Shown piece by piece: positions 25,065 through 38,024 of a stretch of 64,000 bases of DNA (position 1 is the first letter of the stretch; every line of letters starts with the position of its first letter). The position numbers were made by a program, and so were the translations under genes. The DNA lies in contig NC_049997.1 in the NCBI RefSeq assembly GCF_000003815.2, positions 1,668,773 to 1,732,772 on the forward strand, written 5' to 3'. The DNA is from Branchiostoma floridae. Its lineage: Eukaryota; Chordata; Leptocardii; Amphioxiformes; Branchiostomatidae. A model generated the notes under the pieces. The model did no database searches. It was given only the letters and a program-made list of their open reading frames with translations, and was not told the origin of the DNA.

Positions 25065-27427
25065 AAAACTATATCTCAATTTTTCATGGAGATAAACAAG
25101 AACATTTGATCCCCACTTCAATGGTAAGGGATGAGGAAGGGGTGAGGACTTCCAATGGGACGCAAAGACGTCTGTTCAATATGTGAGGGGATTCGCTTTC
25201 ATACCGCGAGCACACCACTCCTATGGGCAAGACAGACACACAGCAATACCGGTACCCCCGCCCACTCTCTCTGGTGGATCGTCTGTAGGAGGAGATACTG
25301 TATTGTCAGTGGGTTAAAGGTCACCTACGTCCGCGTGTCACTCCCCGTTATCGGCTTCATTATTTATCGTTCGGATTTCCTCTGGAACACACAGGCCACA
25401 TTGTCGACATCTAGAACATTTTTGCAATGCAACTAAGAGCCAAAAATACCTTCATCGAATTCATATATAACGTTAAAGTCACTTTCAGAATGGTACGACA
25501 AGATGTGCCGTCCCGAACATTACCGCCTCGGAGGGAACACTACAGTTGTGTCCCTTGGGATTGAGAGAAGTGAATTTCAGTTTACGGAACAAGGCCATGT
25601 GATGTGATTACATGGATGGCATCCTCTGGGCATCACAAAACTGATGTGAGCGTGCGAGTAAGAATAGTTCAGCCAAAACGTTGCCTTCAGTATGAAATCT
25701 GAATAATCTGGAAAGTTGAACAAATGACAAACACAGAATATCTGAGACCAAACATTAGCTTCTTCATTTCTCGTCTTTTACATCTCACTTCTTTGATTTT
25801 GGACTGGATATTCTGTGACATTAGTATCCATGTATTTTTATTCTACGACATTTTTATTCAATTTACAGCACGTATGTGCTCATTTAACAGCTGCTTTGTA
25901 TCATGTACAGCATGGCCGAAAACTTCCTTTTTTTAACGAAAATTGACGCGCCTGTGGATGTTATCCATATAATAAAATCAACATGGTCTGACAATATATG
26001 AAAAGGGTTAGAGGCTTTACCTCGGTCATATGTTTCCAATGTATAGCCAATGTTTACAATTCAAAATGCAATCTCAATGACATAAGATTTCAAATTATGA
26101 CTTTGGACCGTTATTGTGTCTTGAGAGCGGCCTATGTTCTTATCTATGCAACCTACAACACGATACCACCATATCCATCGCAACAGTCTGTCATAATTAC
26201 GACGATTTCATCGTTCAGCTAGAATGACGTACATGTATTTCCGCTGTTTCTGCATTCGTGATATTAATGTTCTCTTCTTCCGACGATATTCTAGCCTGGG
26301 TGCCATCTTCAGAAATGACCGCTAGCTCAATCTTTCTGCTAGATGAGGCCATGTTGACTTACAACAACTCTTGCCATCACACAACGCTCCCTTCGGACAA
26401 AATGCAACAATGCCTTTGAGACAATATGGTGGTGGCCAAGCTAACGAAACCAAAACAGGTTTTGCAATATATATGTGCAAACAGACAATTGTTACTTGCT
26501 GCAGGACTAGACTTTATATCTAGGCCACATCAAGTAAATTTTATGGATGACATCCTATGCGGAGTGCAATAATAATGAGATAGCGCGAATAAAAAACAAG
26601 ATGAGTAAAAAAAAAAACAAGATGGCTAAATTTTCAAAATAGACACCAGAAACGTCGTAAAAAGATTTGAAGTGACAAAATGTGGCATCACAACTAACAA
26701 GGCATTCATTCCTGTATTAAAGAAGTGAACTAGTGTAGTAAAAGTGATACTAGTGTAGTACACCGGTGTCACTTGCCAAGCTGGCAACAACAGTCATGGC
26801 TTCCATATTGGTGGCAGTTTTACAGCTAACCAACAAGTTTCAATTCTGCAACTATAGTCATGGCTAGCTCCCTAGTGACTTTAGTATGATTATTAGGCTA
26901 CAACACGACATGTTTGCCTATTTCGGTCTACAAATTTTCTGCAAATGCCAGGTTCGTGATTTTTGTATGGTTGGTATGTCTGGGGGCAAGAAGTGAGTGG
27001 TGTAGGCTAGCGGCTAGTTTTGAACAGCAGGGGCTGATTTTGTTGTAGACTTTGAAACAGAATACCTCAGGAAAGAGTAGTCGGGTTGTTATGATACTAG
27101 TATATGGTGATTCTTCACAAAATAATGACCATCTAGAATCGGACTTTTTTAATGATTTTCTGTTTAAAAATATATACTTTATTTTTCAATATCGTGAATG
27201 TATTCACATTGCATATGGGACATTGCCTGGTGAGTAAGACATACCATCCCTATCATGCGCTGCATATCAAACTTTAAATGATCGAAATCCGTCGATGAAA
27301 TTAATTCGGAGATATGAATGTGTGAAGAATGACTGGGAACGTTTCTATATAACGTCCTTGGGATGACATATCAAAAATTCTTACTCGAAGTTCATAATAA
27401 ATCATCTAACGACGGCGTACGGGGGGA
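25065..27427. other. Non-coding between genes
   Basis: No gene. The stretch 26536-26645 (GTAAATTTTATGGATGACAT...) is a direct repeat of 36391-36470. Confidence 0.5.
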
Positions 27428-28440
27428 TTGGGTACCTTTCCAATCATGACAGCTGTAAAAACACAACTCATCAAATACTGGCACCGTTTGGCAAACTTAC
27501 CCGAAGACTTTTTACTCCGTGACGTATATAATACTGGTGATCATGACTGGATTAATCATGTCAAGGACATTCTGAATCACCACGGCTTTGGACAAATATG
27601 GATGAAACCGCAAGATGTACTGACAGACATCGAAAATTTGGAGGTACGTTCTCTACCTTTAATAAACAGTCATTGTTCGAAGAAAATTGATAGTAACTTA
27701 AACATACGTGACTGATGAACCTCTTCAACGAAAGGATGAAATTTAAACCGTAGTTTTATAAAACAGATTATATCGCCGACCAACTTCGCCTCTGGCTACA
27801 AGATATACACATACAAGAGTGGTTTAGCAGTATCAAAACGAATTCACAACTTTTCCTTTTGAACGGCTCCAAAAATTGTTATAAACAAGAAAAATACCTG
27901 TATGATATGAATACCTTGGAAATTCGTAAATCCATAATACAATTGATAATCAGTAGTCATAGGTTGAATATTGAAACAGGAAGATATCACAATATAGCCC
28001 CTGACCAAAGCCCATTTTGTCCAAAGCAAATTGAAAATGAATTTCAGTTCGTCATGGAATGCCCTATGTATGATATGTTACGCAATAAGTTATTCACTTT
28101 CCTGTGTCTAAATACTACAGATGTCAAGATTCTAGATACCAGAAGTAGATTTGACTATATCTTTAGATCCGACAGTCCTCATAATGCTAAGATAGGTAAA
28201 TAGATAAAAAGATTGCTTTGTGATTAGAAAAGATAGTGACATGTTTAGCCCCACCTGATTGTACAGAGGTTTTTCCTTATTATCCTATATTGTCTAATTA
28301 GAATCATATCATCTCATACTGTTTAATTAGTAGAATTGTAAGATACATTCTGTATTCTTTCTCTTTTTTGTTGTAGCTTATAGTTGGCCATACAAAAGTG
28401 ACTTTTTGTCGAGTCAATAAAACTTCTTCTTCATATCCGT
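27428..28440 (+). mobile_element. LINE (non-LTR retrotransposon) 3' fragment
   Basis: Two open stretches: 27428-27715 with AVKTQLIKYWHRLANLPEDF and HVKDILNHHGFGQIW, and 27859-28203 with SSHRLNIETGRYHNIAPDQS and CPKQIENEFQFVMECPMYD. Stops and a shift separate them around 27716-27850. The 3' UTR ends with GTCAATAAAACTTCTTCTTC near 28430. It is the C-terminal connector and zinc-knuckle part; the reverse-transcriptase core is missing. Confidence 0.75.
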
Positions 28441-28605
28441 CAGCTTTTAGTGACAATATCGTTACTAAGGCCGAACTAGCTTTGTGCAGTATTTTTTTCC
28501 TGATGACCTCAGTGGAAGTCTAAGGAAAAGTGTTGTAATGTTTAGTGATTAACATATGCAGAAATATGTTTTTCATGTCAGTTGTTTCAGAATCATAAGC
28601 AAAAC

Positions 28606-28960
28606 TGTTGCGACCAATACTAGAGTATGCCGTTCCTGTCTGGCATCCTGGCCTGACCAAGAGTCAGTCTGGCCAACTTGAACAGCTCCAGAAAAGGGCG
28701 TGCCGCGCCATCATGGGCAGAGACTACCCCTGGTATTGCGCTGTAGCAGCTTGGACTGTCCACACTTGCCATGAGACGGGAACAGTTGTGTCTTAAGTTT
28801 GCCAGTTCCCTCATAAACTCCAACACGAAAGAGGGCATTCAGTCATGTTTCAAGCAAAGTAAAACAGAGAATCAAGTTCTCTGACACATCATTTTGCTCT
28901 TGTCATCTTGTAAATTGTATATAACTGTGAAAAAAATAAATTGTAATTGATTGCAAATGT
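28606..28960 (+). mobile_element. CR1/jockey-like LINE 3' fragment
   Basis: RPILEYAVPVWHPGLTKSQS, GQLEQLQKRACRAIMGRDYP and, after a frameshift, LGLSTLAMRREQLCLKFASS are the reverse-transcriptase thumb region of CR1-group LINEs. The 3' end is AT-rich near 28940. It is a different LINE lineage from its left neighbour. Confidence 0.75.
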
Positions 28961-29669
28961 TATGCAAATGTTGTTCATTTTGCTCTTTAACGTCATTTAG
29001 TGGATATCTTACTACATTACTGCGTCTATATATTATGTCGTACACAATGAAAATTGCTCTGCATGGGGGTTAGAGGGACCCACACAAATGGGACACCGTT
29101 TTAAGGCATAAGACACCAATGACATGAAAATTAAAAGTCTCTGAAATTACCATAATGATATTACATATTAACACAGCCAGTTGCACAAACCTTACCTCTT
29201 CCCTTACCTTATTGAACATCAAATCGAATAAAAATCATACTTCCAGGTCTTGAGTCTTCTCACCAGGTACATGTAATAGGATTAAACGATGACTTTCCTC
29301 TTGTGACGTCACAATGAACATGGGAGGCGGTTTGGAACTTTGCACCGTGGGTCACACAAACTTTATTGCGAAGCAACCAAAGCAAATACTGTAGTATTTT
29401 TAAAATGTATGTAATCACGATAATCAAACACTGTTTGCATATTCGATAATGTTTTTCGCAAGCCGTTGTGCCATGTTCCGAACCGACCGTGGTTATTGAT
29501 GATTTGATGTGCAATAAAATCAGAAGCGCTTATATTTGATGTAAACGTCTGATCAGAGCTACTTCCTGTTTATAATTCATTTCGAAAGACCAATTACAAA
29601 CTTAAGGTGAATAACAAAATGAAAATCTTAACTTACAAGTAAGTTTGTGCACACTTATTGATTGATTAG

Positions 29670-29990
29670 AATACTATCATATTGCCAGTGTGAAGGTCTA
29701 TTTAGTGTTCGCCTTTCACCCATTACATTGTGAGTTTAATCCCCGACCGTGTCATACCAAAGACTTTTAAAATGGTACACAGTGCCTTCTCTGCTTAGCA
29801 CTCAGCATGCAGGAAAGAGTATGCCAGTTTAATACACGTACAAACACACACTAACAAACTAACAGCAGACTTACACCCAGTGTAGTAATTTACACGGTGT
29901 AATTTTCACAGTTGTGTGGCCTAAGGGATTAGGAATGGAGATTGTCGCTGCAGATGTGTGATTCGCAAAGGACGTCAACTTATACTAACA
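29670..29990 (+). mobile_element. tRNA-derived SINE, diverged copy
   Basis: Shares with 54240-54545 the B-box-like GTGAGTTTAATCCCCGACCG, then AAGACTTTTAAAATGGTACA, CTTAGCACTCAGCATG and GTTGTGTGGCC in the same order. It lies between the two Nav genes. Confidence 0.65.
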
Positions 29991-30011
29991 ACAATTGCCA
30001 TTGTCTGTGAG

Positions 30012-31947
30012 CTTAAAGGTGGGGTCACACCTGCGTATATTTTCAAGTGCGCATAATTTCCGCATGAACTTTTGTCAATACGCGGCCCGAACGCCCAACA
30101 TTTGGGAATTTTTTTGGAAATAAATAAAATTGTACGTCGAGCCCATCTGCTGTTGGAATTAGAATTCAGGGTTTTCATTTCCCATGAGATGCGATGGATT
30201 GCAACTGAATTGCGCAACAGAATTTTCCGTACTGCGAATAGATTCGTATGGGGTACGTATGTTGGGCGTAATCCGACCGCATGCCTGACGCACCTGGTGC
30301 TAATTGCATTCCAAACGCATATCAGGTGTGCCAATAGAGTATTTTTGTTAGAGGAACCCTTTGTACTACGTAATGTGCTTTTGTTTACAGGCAGTGCAAG
30401 TAGAACATTGACAAGTTTTTTTTATTCATTTGCGAAGCAGTGAAGCAGTGACACTTTGCTTTTACAGTAATGTGGGCCATCATTTACCTTAAGAAATTAT
30501 GTGCACTGTTAACATTGTGTTTGTTTTCACTTTGTCCTTAATGATTTCCCCTATCATCTTAGTACTTCAACTACTATAAAAATCACACTCATACACACCA
30601 CAAAACGTATTCAAGATCTTTATCAAACACGTAAATTAAACAATTATGAAACCTTACGCCCTCTTTCAAAGTTGTAATATGGCTCTATATTGCACCTTTA
30701 TATCATGTGGTTCTACACACAAAAAAAGTGCCATTATCAGCAAATTAAGTCAAATATCTGTTACACAAAATGGCACGTGTGTCACACAAATTGACCCAGT
30801 GCTTGAGCAGGTTCCTCTACATCTTCCCGTCCCTGGAGGCTCTGTTGGGACCAGTGTCCTGCATTCATGGTGTCCTGCAAGTTGTGACCATCTCTCCATG
30901 CCCCCGGTACAAATTCGTCAGTCCTGGCCTGGATCTGACATCATAAACCGGAAGATTCCAAAAAATCCCTATCGGCCATAGGATTTGTCTATTCTGCACA
31001 GAGCTAATAGAAGACGAATATCACTTTATGGTTGTATGTCCCAAATATTCCGATATACGCAATTCTCTATACAGAAGGCTGTCATTTTGTACACAAGGAT
31101 TTATCCAAATGGACCTGAAGTGCAAATTCAAATAAATAATGACATGTGACAATCCCTGCATGGCAGATATAGGAAAATATATCAAAGAAGGTTTAGACAT
31201 TAGAAATTCCCCAAATGATTGTAAAAGCCTCCAATGATTGTAAGAAACTTATCCCATAATACAACTCCTGTATCAGTTAGATAAGCCTTAACTAAAGTTA
31301 AGAGGTACAAAGTATGGCATCTACATAACTACAGTGCTATAAGCACTGTAGTTATGTAGATACCATACTTTGTACCTCGTACAATTGTTGTGCAATAAAG
31401 TTATATACATCTTGAGATGATTTTTTTTGTCTGGAGTCAGGTGCACCTTCGTATTTATTCCAAATCTGGAGTGTGCGTCGATCACGCTATCAGTACGCGT
31501 AGTATGCGCAAAGCGATCGCAGAACGCACCGTACTAAATCGTGATCTATGTGTGCATTCGTTATACGGTCGCTCATGGTGCGTTGTGTCTGCGCTGTAAG
31601 AACGCTATGTACTCGCATTACCGCGATTTCCGCGTATTACTGCGTGTAAAGCGCAAACATGTAGCGTCTTCATAGCGCAATAGACCGACTGTATTGCGCA
31701 TCCATAACGTTTTGGGCACCAAACTGCGTACGAATGATAGTTTTGTGCATGTCCAAAACTATCAGACGAACTGGGCGTATATATTCGTTTGCCTGCGTAC
31801 GTGAAACTTTCTAAAGACGATTCAGATGCGATAAAGGTGCGACTTGTGCGTGCGGCCGCGTATTGAAGAAATTAGTCAAAATGTCGAAAAACGTCAAAAC
31901 GGAACTCATGCGGCATGAAAATATACGCAGGTGTAAACCCACCTTAA
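30012..31947. mobile_element. Harbinger-like non-autonomous DNA element containing a LINE fragment
   Basis: The left end AAGGTGGGGTCACACCTGCG and the reverse of the right end (AAGGTGGGTTTACACCTGCG) match, followed by GTATATTTTCA on both sides. Flanks are TTA/TAA, the 3-bp target type of PIF/Harbinger. The LINE piece 30980-31400 lies inside. No transposase frame is seen. Family is inferred only from the ends. Confidence 0.65.
30980..31400 (+). mobile_element. LINE 3' fragment ending in a long hairpin
   Basis: RICLFCTELIEDEYHFMVVC followed by PKYSDIRNSLYRRLSF is the zinc-knuckle end of the same LINE group as 27428. The UTR contains the palindrome at 31302-31378 and then GTTGTGCAATAAAG. The fragment lies inside the Harbinger-like element 30012-31947. 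Confidence 0.65.
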
Positions 31948-32097
31948 CTTCGTACGAATGATAGTTTTGTGCATGTCCAAAACTATCAGGCGAACTGGGC
32001 GTATATATTCGTTTGCCTGCGTACGTGAAACTTTCTAAAAACGATTCAGATGCGTTTGAGGTGCGACTTGTGCGTGCGGCTGCGTATTGAAGAGGCC
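31726..32097. repeat. About 140-bp direct duplication of the Harbinger-like right arm
   Basis: CGTACGAATGATAGTTTTGT and the following 120 bases occur at 31731 and again at 31954, nearly identical to each other. A third diverged copy is at 32530-32680. The arm itself contains a hairpin (ATAGTTTTG / CAAAACTAT). Confidence 0.8.
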
Positions 32098-32529
32098 CCT
32101 GTATCGTGAAAAGCTGGGTGACTTGAATTTCGTATGAAATAGCAGCACGAGAGTACAACAAGGCATACATATTCATTTTTCAAGGTTTATGCATATATAT
32201 AACCTGGTCGCAACCGATACTCCCCGGGCAGCTAAATAACTCCTCTGGCATATCAATTCTGTACGCTATCCGTGCGTCTATTATACGTTATTACTAAGTA
32301 CAATTCGCTGCCCGATCGCAGAACGAAGGGTACTAATCCGTGAAAAATCCGTCGATATCGTGCGTTGTATCTTCGCTGCTCATTCGCTATATCTAAGCCT
32401 ATCAGAGCTCATACCGTGAGATCAGCGTATCACCACGTATGAAGCGCGAACACATAGCGTACTCGTGCCGCACTCGACCGACGTGAGACCGATGTACTGC
32501 AAATTTATAACGCATGGGATGCGTAGCAG

Positions 32530-32743
32530 CGTACATACGATACTTTTGTGCATGTCCAAAAGTATCAGGCGTACTGAGCGCATGCCTGTGTACCTAAAAC
32601 TTACAAAAACGATTCAGATGCCTATGAGGTACGCATTGTGCGTAAGACTGCGTATGAATGAAGTTAACAAAAATTTCAACACGGAACTCATGTGGACTTG
32701 AAAATATTCGCACGTGTGAAACCCCCCCCCCCCCCACCCTTAA
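32530..32743. mobile_element. Partial Harbinger-like copy (right end)
   Basis: Ends AAAATATTCGCACGTGTGAA, a C run, then CACCCTTAA, a diverged version of the right terminus at 31947. No left end was found in line with it. Confidence 0.5.
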
Positions 32744-33922
32744 CGTGATTGGGCGTATCTATCATGTGCATTTGAAAATCTAAGACGTCTTCTTCTCTTA
32801 GTTCATCGCTATCGCGCTTAATGCAGGGCTTTTGATGCCTGTGCTTATTGACTATAGTCATTCCCGACAGCGCAAAAACCTTGACTGGAAGAGGGGCCCC
32901 AGTGTTCCCGGATGTAAAAGCAGTATGCATGGGGTGTTTTCCATTTTTTATGAGATCGAACCTTAATAGACACCAGAGAAGTTAAATGAGGCTCCCTGCC
33001 ATAAGATAAGGATTTCCGTTCTCGGTCTGGCACTCGAGAAGCCGATATGCCTGTGATATCTACACATACACAAATTTATAGTATGTCAATTGCGTCAAGT
33101 GTAACGTCATGTTTATCATAGATTACACATTTACAACGTTTGTTTTCTGGCCTGATTTGATAATTAGAGAAGACGAAGTAAAGGCGGAGCAGGCTTTCCT
33201 AGTACATCATAGTGGTCGTGGCTTCCTTCACTTATTATGCTCAATACACTTTTGCAGATGCCTCTACTGCATAACCTTATGCAACGTTGTAGGGAATAAA
33301 GTGTGCATGTGTGTGCATGTGTGTGTATGTCTGTGTTATAAAGGTGTTATTATGTGTGTGGGGTGGGGAGGGTGCTCTGCTGGTGTACATTTAGCCAAAT
33401 CTCACATCAAGACCAGTGAAGTGATCGCCGCTGTAAGGCATGGCCCGCATCAATTTACAGGCAATAAAATCGCAAATTACGACAACCTGTGACCTATATC
33501 ATATTTGTATGTTAGAATTTAGTTTATCTACATGTACTCAGACCACATTCATTCATTTCATGTATTTAGTCTTTTTTCTCTTGCAATTAGCCCCATGGGC
33601 ATGAATTTGCAATAAAACATTCAATATATTCTTTGACCAGCAAAGTATCCTAAAACATTAAAGAAGATTTATGCTGTCTAGTTATTTATGTGATCCAGTC
33701 CCGCGATGTAACGCTATTACTGAAAACAAAATCTAGTGCCTATACAATTGCTGCTGCTGCCCTGCATATGACATGCACCATTGATAGCGATCGCACAGTT
33801 AGGGAAAATGGAAGCGTCAACGCTTGCTTTGGTTTCCCTTCTTTTTTTTAACCTTCGGCAAGAAGGCTATGTCTGTCGATACCGTTTGCGTGCGCGCGCG
33901 CGTGTGTGTTTGCGAGTGCATG

Positions 33923-34760
33923 AAGGTGGGTACACACCTGCGTATATTTGTGTGCATGAGGTCCGTACGAAATGTCAATACGCATCCGTACGCCCAATAC
34001 GTGGAATTTTTCGAATAAATCAAATCATACGTCAAGGCTCTCTAGCCTCAGCGTTTCCATTCCATATGAGGTGCTTATAATTGGCATATGAAGTGCTAAA
34101 CGCAATTTTCCTTATCGCGAATAGCTGCGTATGAGTTACGTATGCTGGCCGTTTTCCGGACGCACCTGGCGTTAATTGTATTCCGAGCGTATTTCAGGTG
34201 AGTATAACTGCAGCTGCAGCCCGCTTTGTCTTCATTGCTAGTGCAGATTTCACAGTGTTGACATCATACCTGGCATGAAACGTGTATCTGCTACCGGCGC
34301 TGGCCGTGGCCGTAGCCGTGACCGTAGCTCCTCTAGTTCTAGACCGCCTGGTGATGTACATGTAGGTGGCTGTGATGGCCGTGGTGACCACAGAGACCCC
34401 GCCGCCCCAGAAGAAATACCAGTCGTGTCATACTTCGCCGCCCCACATACTCTTGATTACGAGCATTGACAATTAAACATCTTGTGTCAGAAAAACATTT
34501 TGTACAACGTATACTTTTGTTCCAGAAAAACGTGGCGGACGTGGCCACTAAAAAAACCTACGGAAAAATAACACGTATGGCGGATTGTGCACGCACAGTG
34601 CAAGTAGAACAGTGAAGAGGTTTTTCTTCTTTATTTTTAAAGCAGTGAAGAAGTGACACTGTGCTTTTACAGTGATGTTGGATTACGTACAATTTCGTAC
34701 GGAGGCGTGCAAATACGTCTGCGTGCAAAAACGTGGGCAATCTTTTAGGACACGTAAGTG
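33923..34760. mobile_element. Harbinger-like copy carrying extra exon-like DNA
   Basis: Starts AAGGTGGGTACACACCTGCG and follows the 30012 copy for about 280 bp. It then has some 390 bp absent there (about 34200-34594), and resumes the match at CAGTGCAAGTAGAACA. The extra DNA holds a minus-strand open stretch (VVTTAITATYMYITRRSRTR) ending before a GTATGA donor-like site at about 34274. Confidence 0.55.
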
Positions 34761-35339
34761 ATAAGTACCGCCTCCGTACGAAATCCGCAAGACGGAACAA
34801 TGACGCTACCAAGTGAGGTACTGAACCAGACATAAAGCTAAGGACACAACTCGCCGTACGTGCTTTTTGTCCGTACATTTTTTGGGGAGGCCCCATCCGC
34901 CACGTTTTTTTTTCTGAAAACGTGGGAAAGGAAGCACTGGCAAGTGCAGGGAGGGAGTACGTCAACGCACGTCACTCGCACGGCTGCTTAAGGTAATGAG
35001 TATGTGGTCTGCATGCCGTGAGCGGTTGCGTGCATTGCTACTAGTGGTGACTTGTACGTGCTTACAACGTACGATCTCTAGGCGATTGCCACATGCTGAT
35101 TGACCCCGTATCTATGACGTAGGGGTAAAAAGGTAGTGCGGTCGAAATCTTGGAGCGTATGTATAATCGTATGTATAAGATCATGATGTTTGCCTATTCC
35201 TCGTATCAATGCGCGTGACCTATAGTGGCTTTACAGCTGACTGCCTCGGTGAGTCGGCTGCAGTTCCGCATGGCCCCGCATAACCCCATTTAAAAGACGT
35301 CTTTAAAAAAATTCAAAACGACAACTTTTTCAGGGTTTC

Positions 35340-36420
35340 AATTATTTTGGTAGGTTATATCCTCGACGTCAACATAATGGGTGTGTCCGTGGGTGTGTCT
35401 GCCTGTCTGTGTGTCCGGATTTTTGTAGTGAGTTTTTATAACTCAAGAACCTCTGGATGGATTACGATGATATTTGGTTTGTGGGTAAGTGTTGGGAAGA
35501 TAAAAAGTCATGGTCAATTTTGGGCCCCCTGGTCATTTTTTTGTGTGGATCTTTTGATCTGGATGTGTTATGGTCTTGGTTTTTGGATGGCATATAGCTT
35601 GTGACACAAAGGAAATGTGGTGTATATTTGGTCCCCTTAGCAGGTTGCTCTCGAACTGCAGGGGCATTTTTGTCAAAATCTTCTAATGAGGATAACTGAA
35701 GAAGGTAATGACAAGTTTACATGATATTTGGTATGTCGTTAGCGTAGATAGAGATGCACATCATGAAGTCCAATAATGCAAACTGACACTTAATTTGCAT
35801 ATTTGATGAGGAAAATCTGTATTTGCATTGTTTCCTTTATAGAACTCAAATACATGTAATATACGTAATTTGTGGCAGGTGGAACATTATTAGATACGAA
35901 GTATGCAAATAAATAGATGAAAGTTCAAACTCTTCTTCTGGATAATATCAAAATTGATATTAGAAGAAGAGTTTGAACTTTCATCTATTTATCATATCCT
36001 GGATGTCTAACCTTCACAAACGTATGCAAATAAGTCCTTAATTTGCTATAATTCATCTATGTGGTAAATAATTGGAATGATTGGATGTTTTAGCAGCTGC
36101 AGGGGCGTTTTTGTCAAAATCTTTCAAGGAGAATAACGGGACAAAGGGACGACGAACTTCCATGATATTTAGTATGCAGTTATCTTGTGATGTACATTAT
36201 GTAGTGTTCATCGTGTAGATTCAGATTTAATATGCATCTTTAATGAGGAAAAACTATACTTACAGTGTTTTCCATTAACGGACTCATACATGTAACATAC
36301 AGTATGTATTCTGTGGCAGTTGGAAGATTAGCAGATACCAATTTTGCAAATAAAGTCATAATTTGATTAATCAATGTTAGCAAGTAAATTTTATGGATGA
36401 CATCCTCTGCAGACTGCGAA
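35340..36420 (+). repeat. Dispersed repeat with TG-rich head
   Basis: Contains AACTCAAGAACCTCTGGATG, ATTACGATGATATTTGGT and GCAGGGGCATTTTTGTCAAA, matching in reverse orientation the stretches near 24680-24960 and 14290-14380. Two internal near-copies start at about 35660 and 36095. Class unknown. Confidence 0.5.
35911..35990. repeat. Perfect 29-bp hairpin
   Basis: Arms 35911-35939 and 35962-35990 are perfect inverted repeats (ATGAAAGTTCAAACTCTTCT within), and the spacer has an inner stem AATATCA/TGATATT. AT-rich surroundings. A folded RNA or a young MITE is possible. Confidence 0.9.
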
Positions 36421-38024
36421 AATAACGAGATAGGCGAAAAACAAGATGGCTTAACTTTCAGAATAGACGCATGCCCACATATATATGCTGTTGTATATGA
36501 CTTTCGTCGAGAATGTAGTCATCAATACGAGACAATTATTTGAAATATGATCATGTTTAATTTCCAATGAAATGTTATGTACATATCCATGATAGCCCAT
36601 GGTAAAGCCTCTTTAGCCCTGTCCTTAAATGTGCAGCTTATCTTCAGAACCCCTGCCCTAGTCGTTTGACATACCTTAGGAACAGCGGGGTTGACAGAAT
36701 ACCTGTAGGTTTATTTCAAATAGGATTTGATACCACAACATCACCTCTTGATGACATTCAGCATCTTGTAAATATTCACAACTTTAAAAAATTGTACATG
36801 AAGAGGATTTGACTTTACCACAGCTTTCGGAGAACAATACTGTGACGTCTTGGATAAAGATGCATAGTTAATGGGGCAACGCCCACGCAAGTCAACGCTT
36901 CATGTAAATGTACTGATTTGCTTTACTTTCCATGAATTTGACATTGTATTCAGGCAATTGTTATGAAAAAACAATGTCAGATCATGCAGATTTTCAACGT
37001 ATCCAGAACATGACTTATATATCAGTGACAGGCAACAGACAGGTTACTATGCTGTTACTATGCTGACCTACATGAATAGCAAAGCATCATAAGTCTTCAA
37101 TTTCCAATGCAAAATCTCTCAATTATCAAAAATGCCTATTCTACAATCTGACGGATTATTCTAAATGCCAACGTGAACTGACTCGGAACGCTTCATGAGA
37201 CTTCATGTATTTTCATGTACGTTCATGTATTTTGACATAGCGATTTCTGAGGTTGCAATAACACACAATCAACGAGTGGTGATTACCCTGCTGAGTGCCT
37301 ACTCAGATGGCATGGGTGGACATGGTTGGAGATAAATCCTGCTGTATTATCATTATAAAGATAAACCCTAACCGTGTGTATGTATATGACCCTTCCTATA
37401 ACACTATTTCTTAAAGCAAGACCTTAATCTAAAATAGACAAACAGCAGCTTGGGCTGCGTTATAAGAAGGTGTGTCGTGTTCGTGAACAACACGAATCAT
37501 TACCTACTAACTAGACAAGTCTTGTCAGTGAAACACTATGATTGGCATCAACTTTATGTACGTGAGTTAGGAAAGGCACAGAAGTCACGGTTCTGTCGTG
37601 AGCCATGGGTATGATTTCAGTCCAAATCCTTCTTATATCCCACCACGTGTAGTCTTTTTCTTATACAATTGTACCAAGGATTTTGAGATGACTGGAATAC
37701 TACTGACAGAAATTACAGCCAAGAAAGCTGTGGTAGCCAGGGAAATTCTGAAGAACCAAAACAGACATGATTCTAATTTCTTTGGCTTAGCCTGAAGCAC
37801 CACAAAGTTCTTACATCAGAATCAGTACTCCTTTCGTCTGATTGATTGCAATGTTTAAGGTAACTGCGGGTGCAGATTAAACATTTCATGCATATCAATC
37901 TGCCAAAGTCTGATACTGAGTTTCAACCTGAAGATCCACTCTGATCAACTTGACCAAGGCGTAGTGTTACGTAGGATCCTCTACTGACCGCGACATAGGC
38001 CTAACAATTCTTGGTGTCTTATTG

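Larger units (their letters stand above)
34761..38024. other. Region downstream of Nav B
   Basis: Must contain the Nav B 3' UTR (leftwards from 38024). Otherwise dispersed repeats and the 35911 hairpin. No independent gene. Confidence 0.5.
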
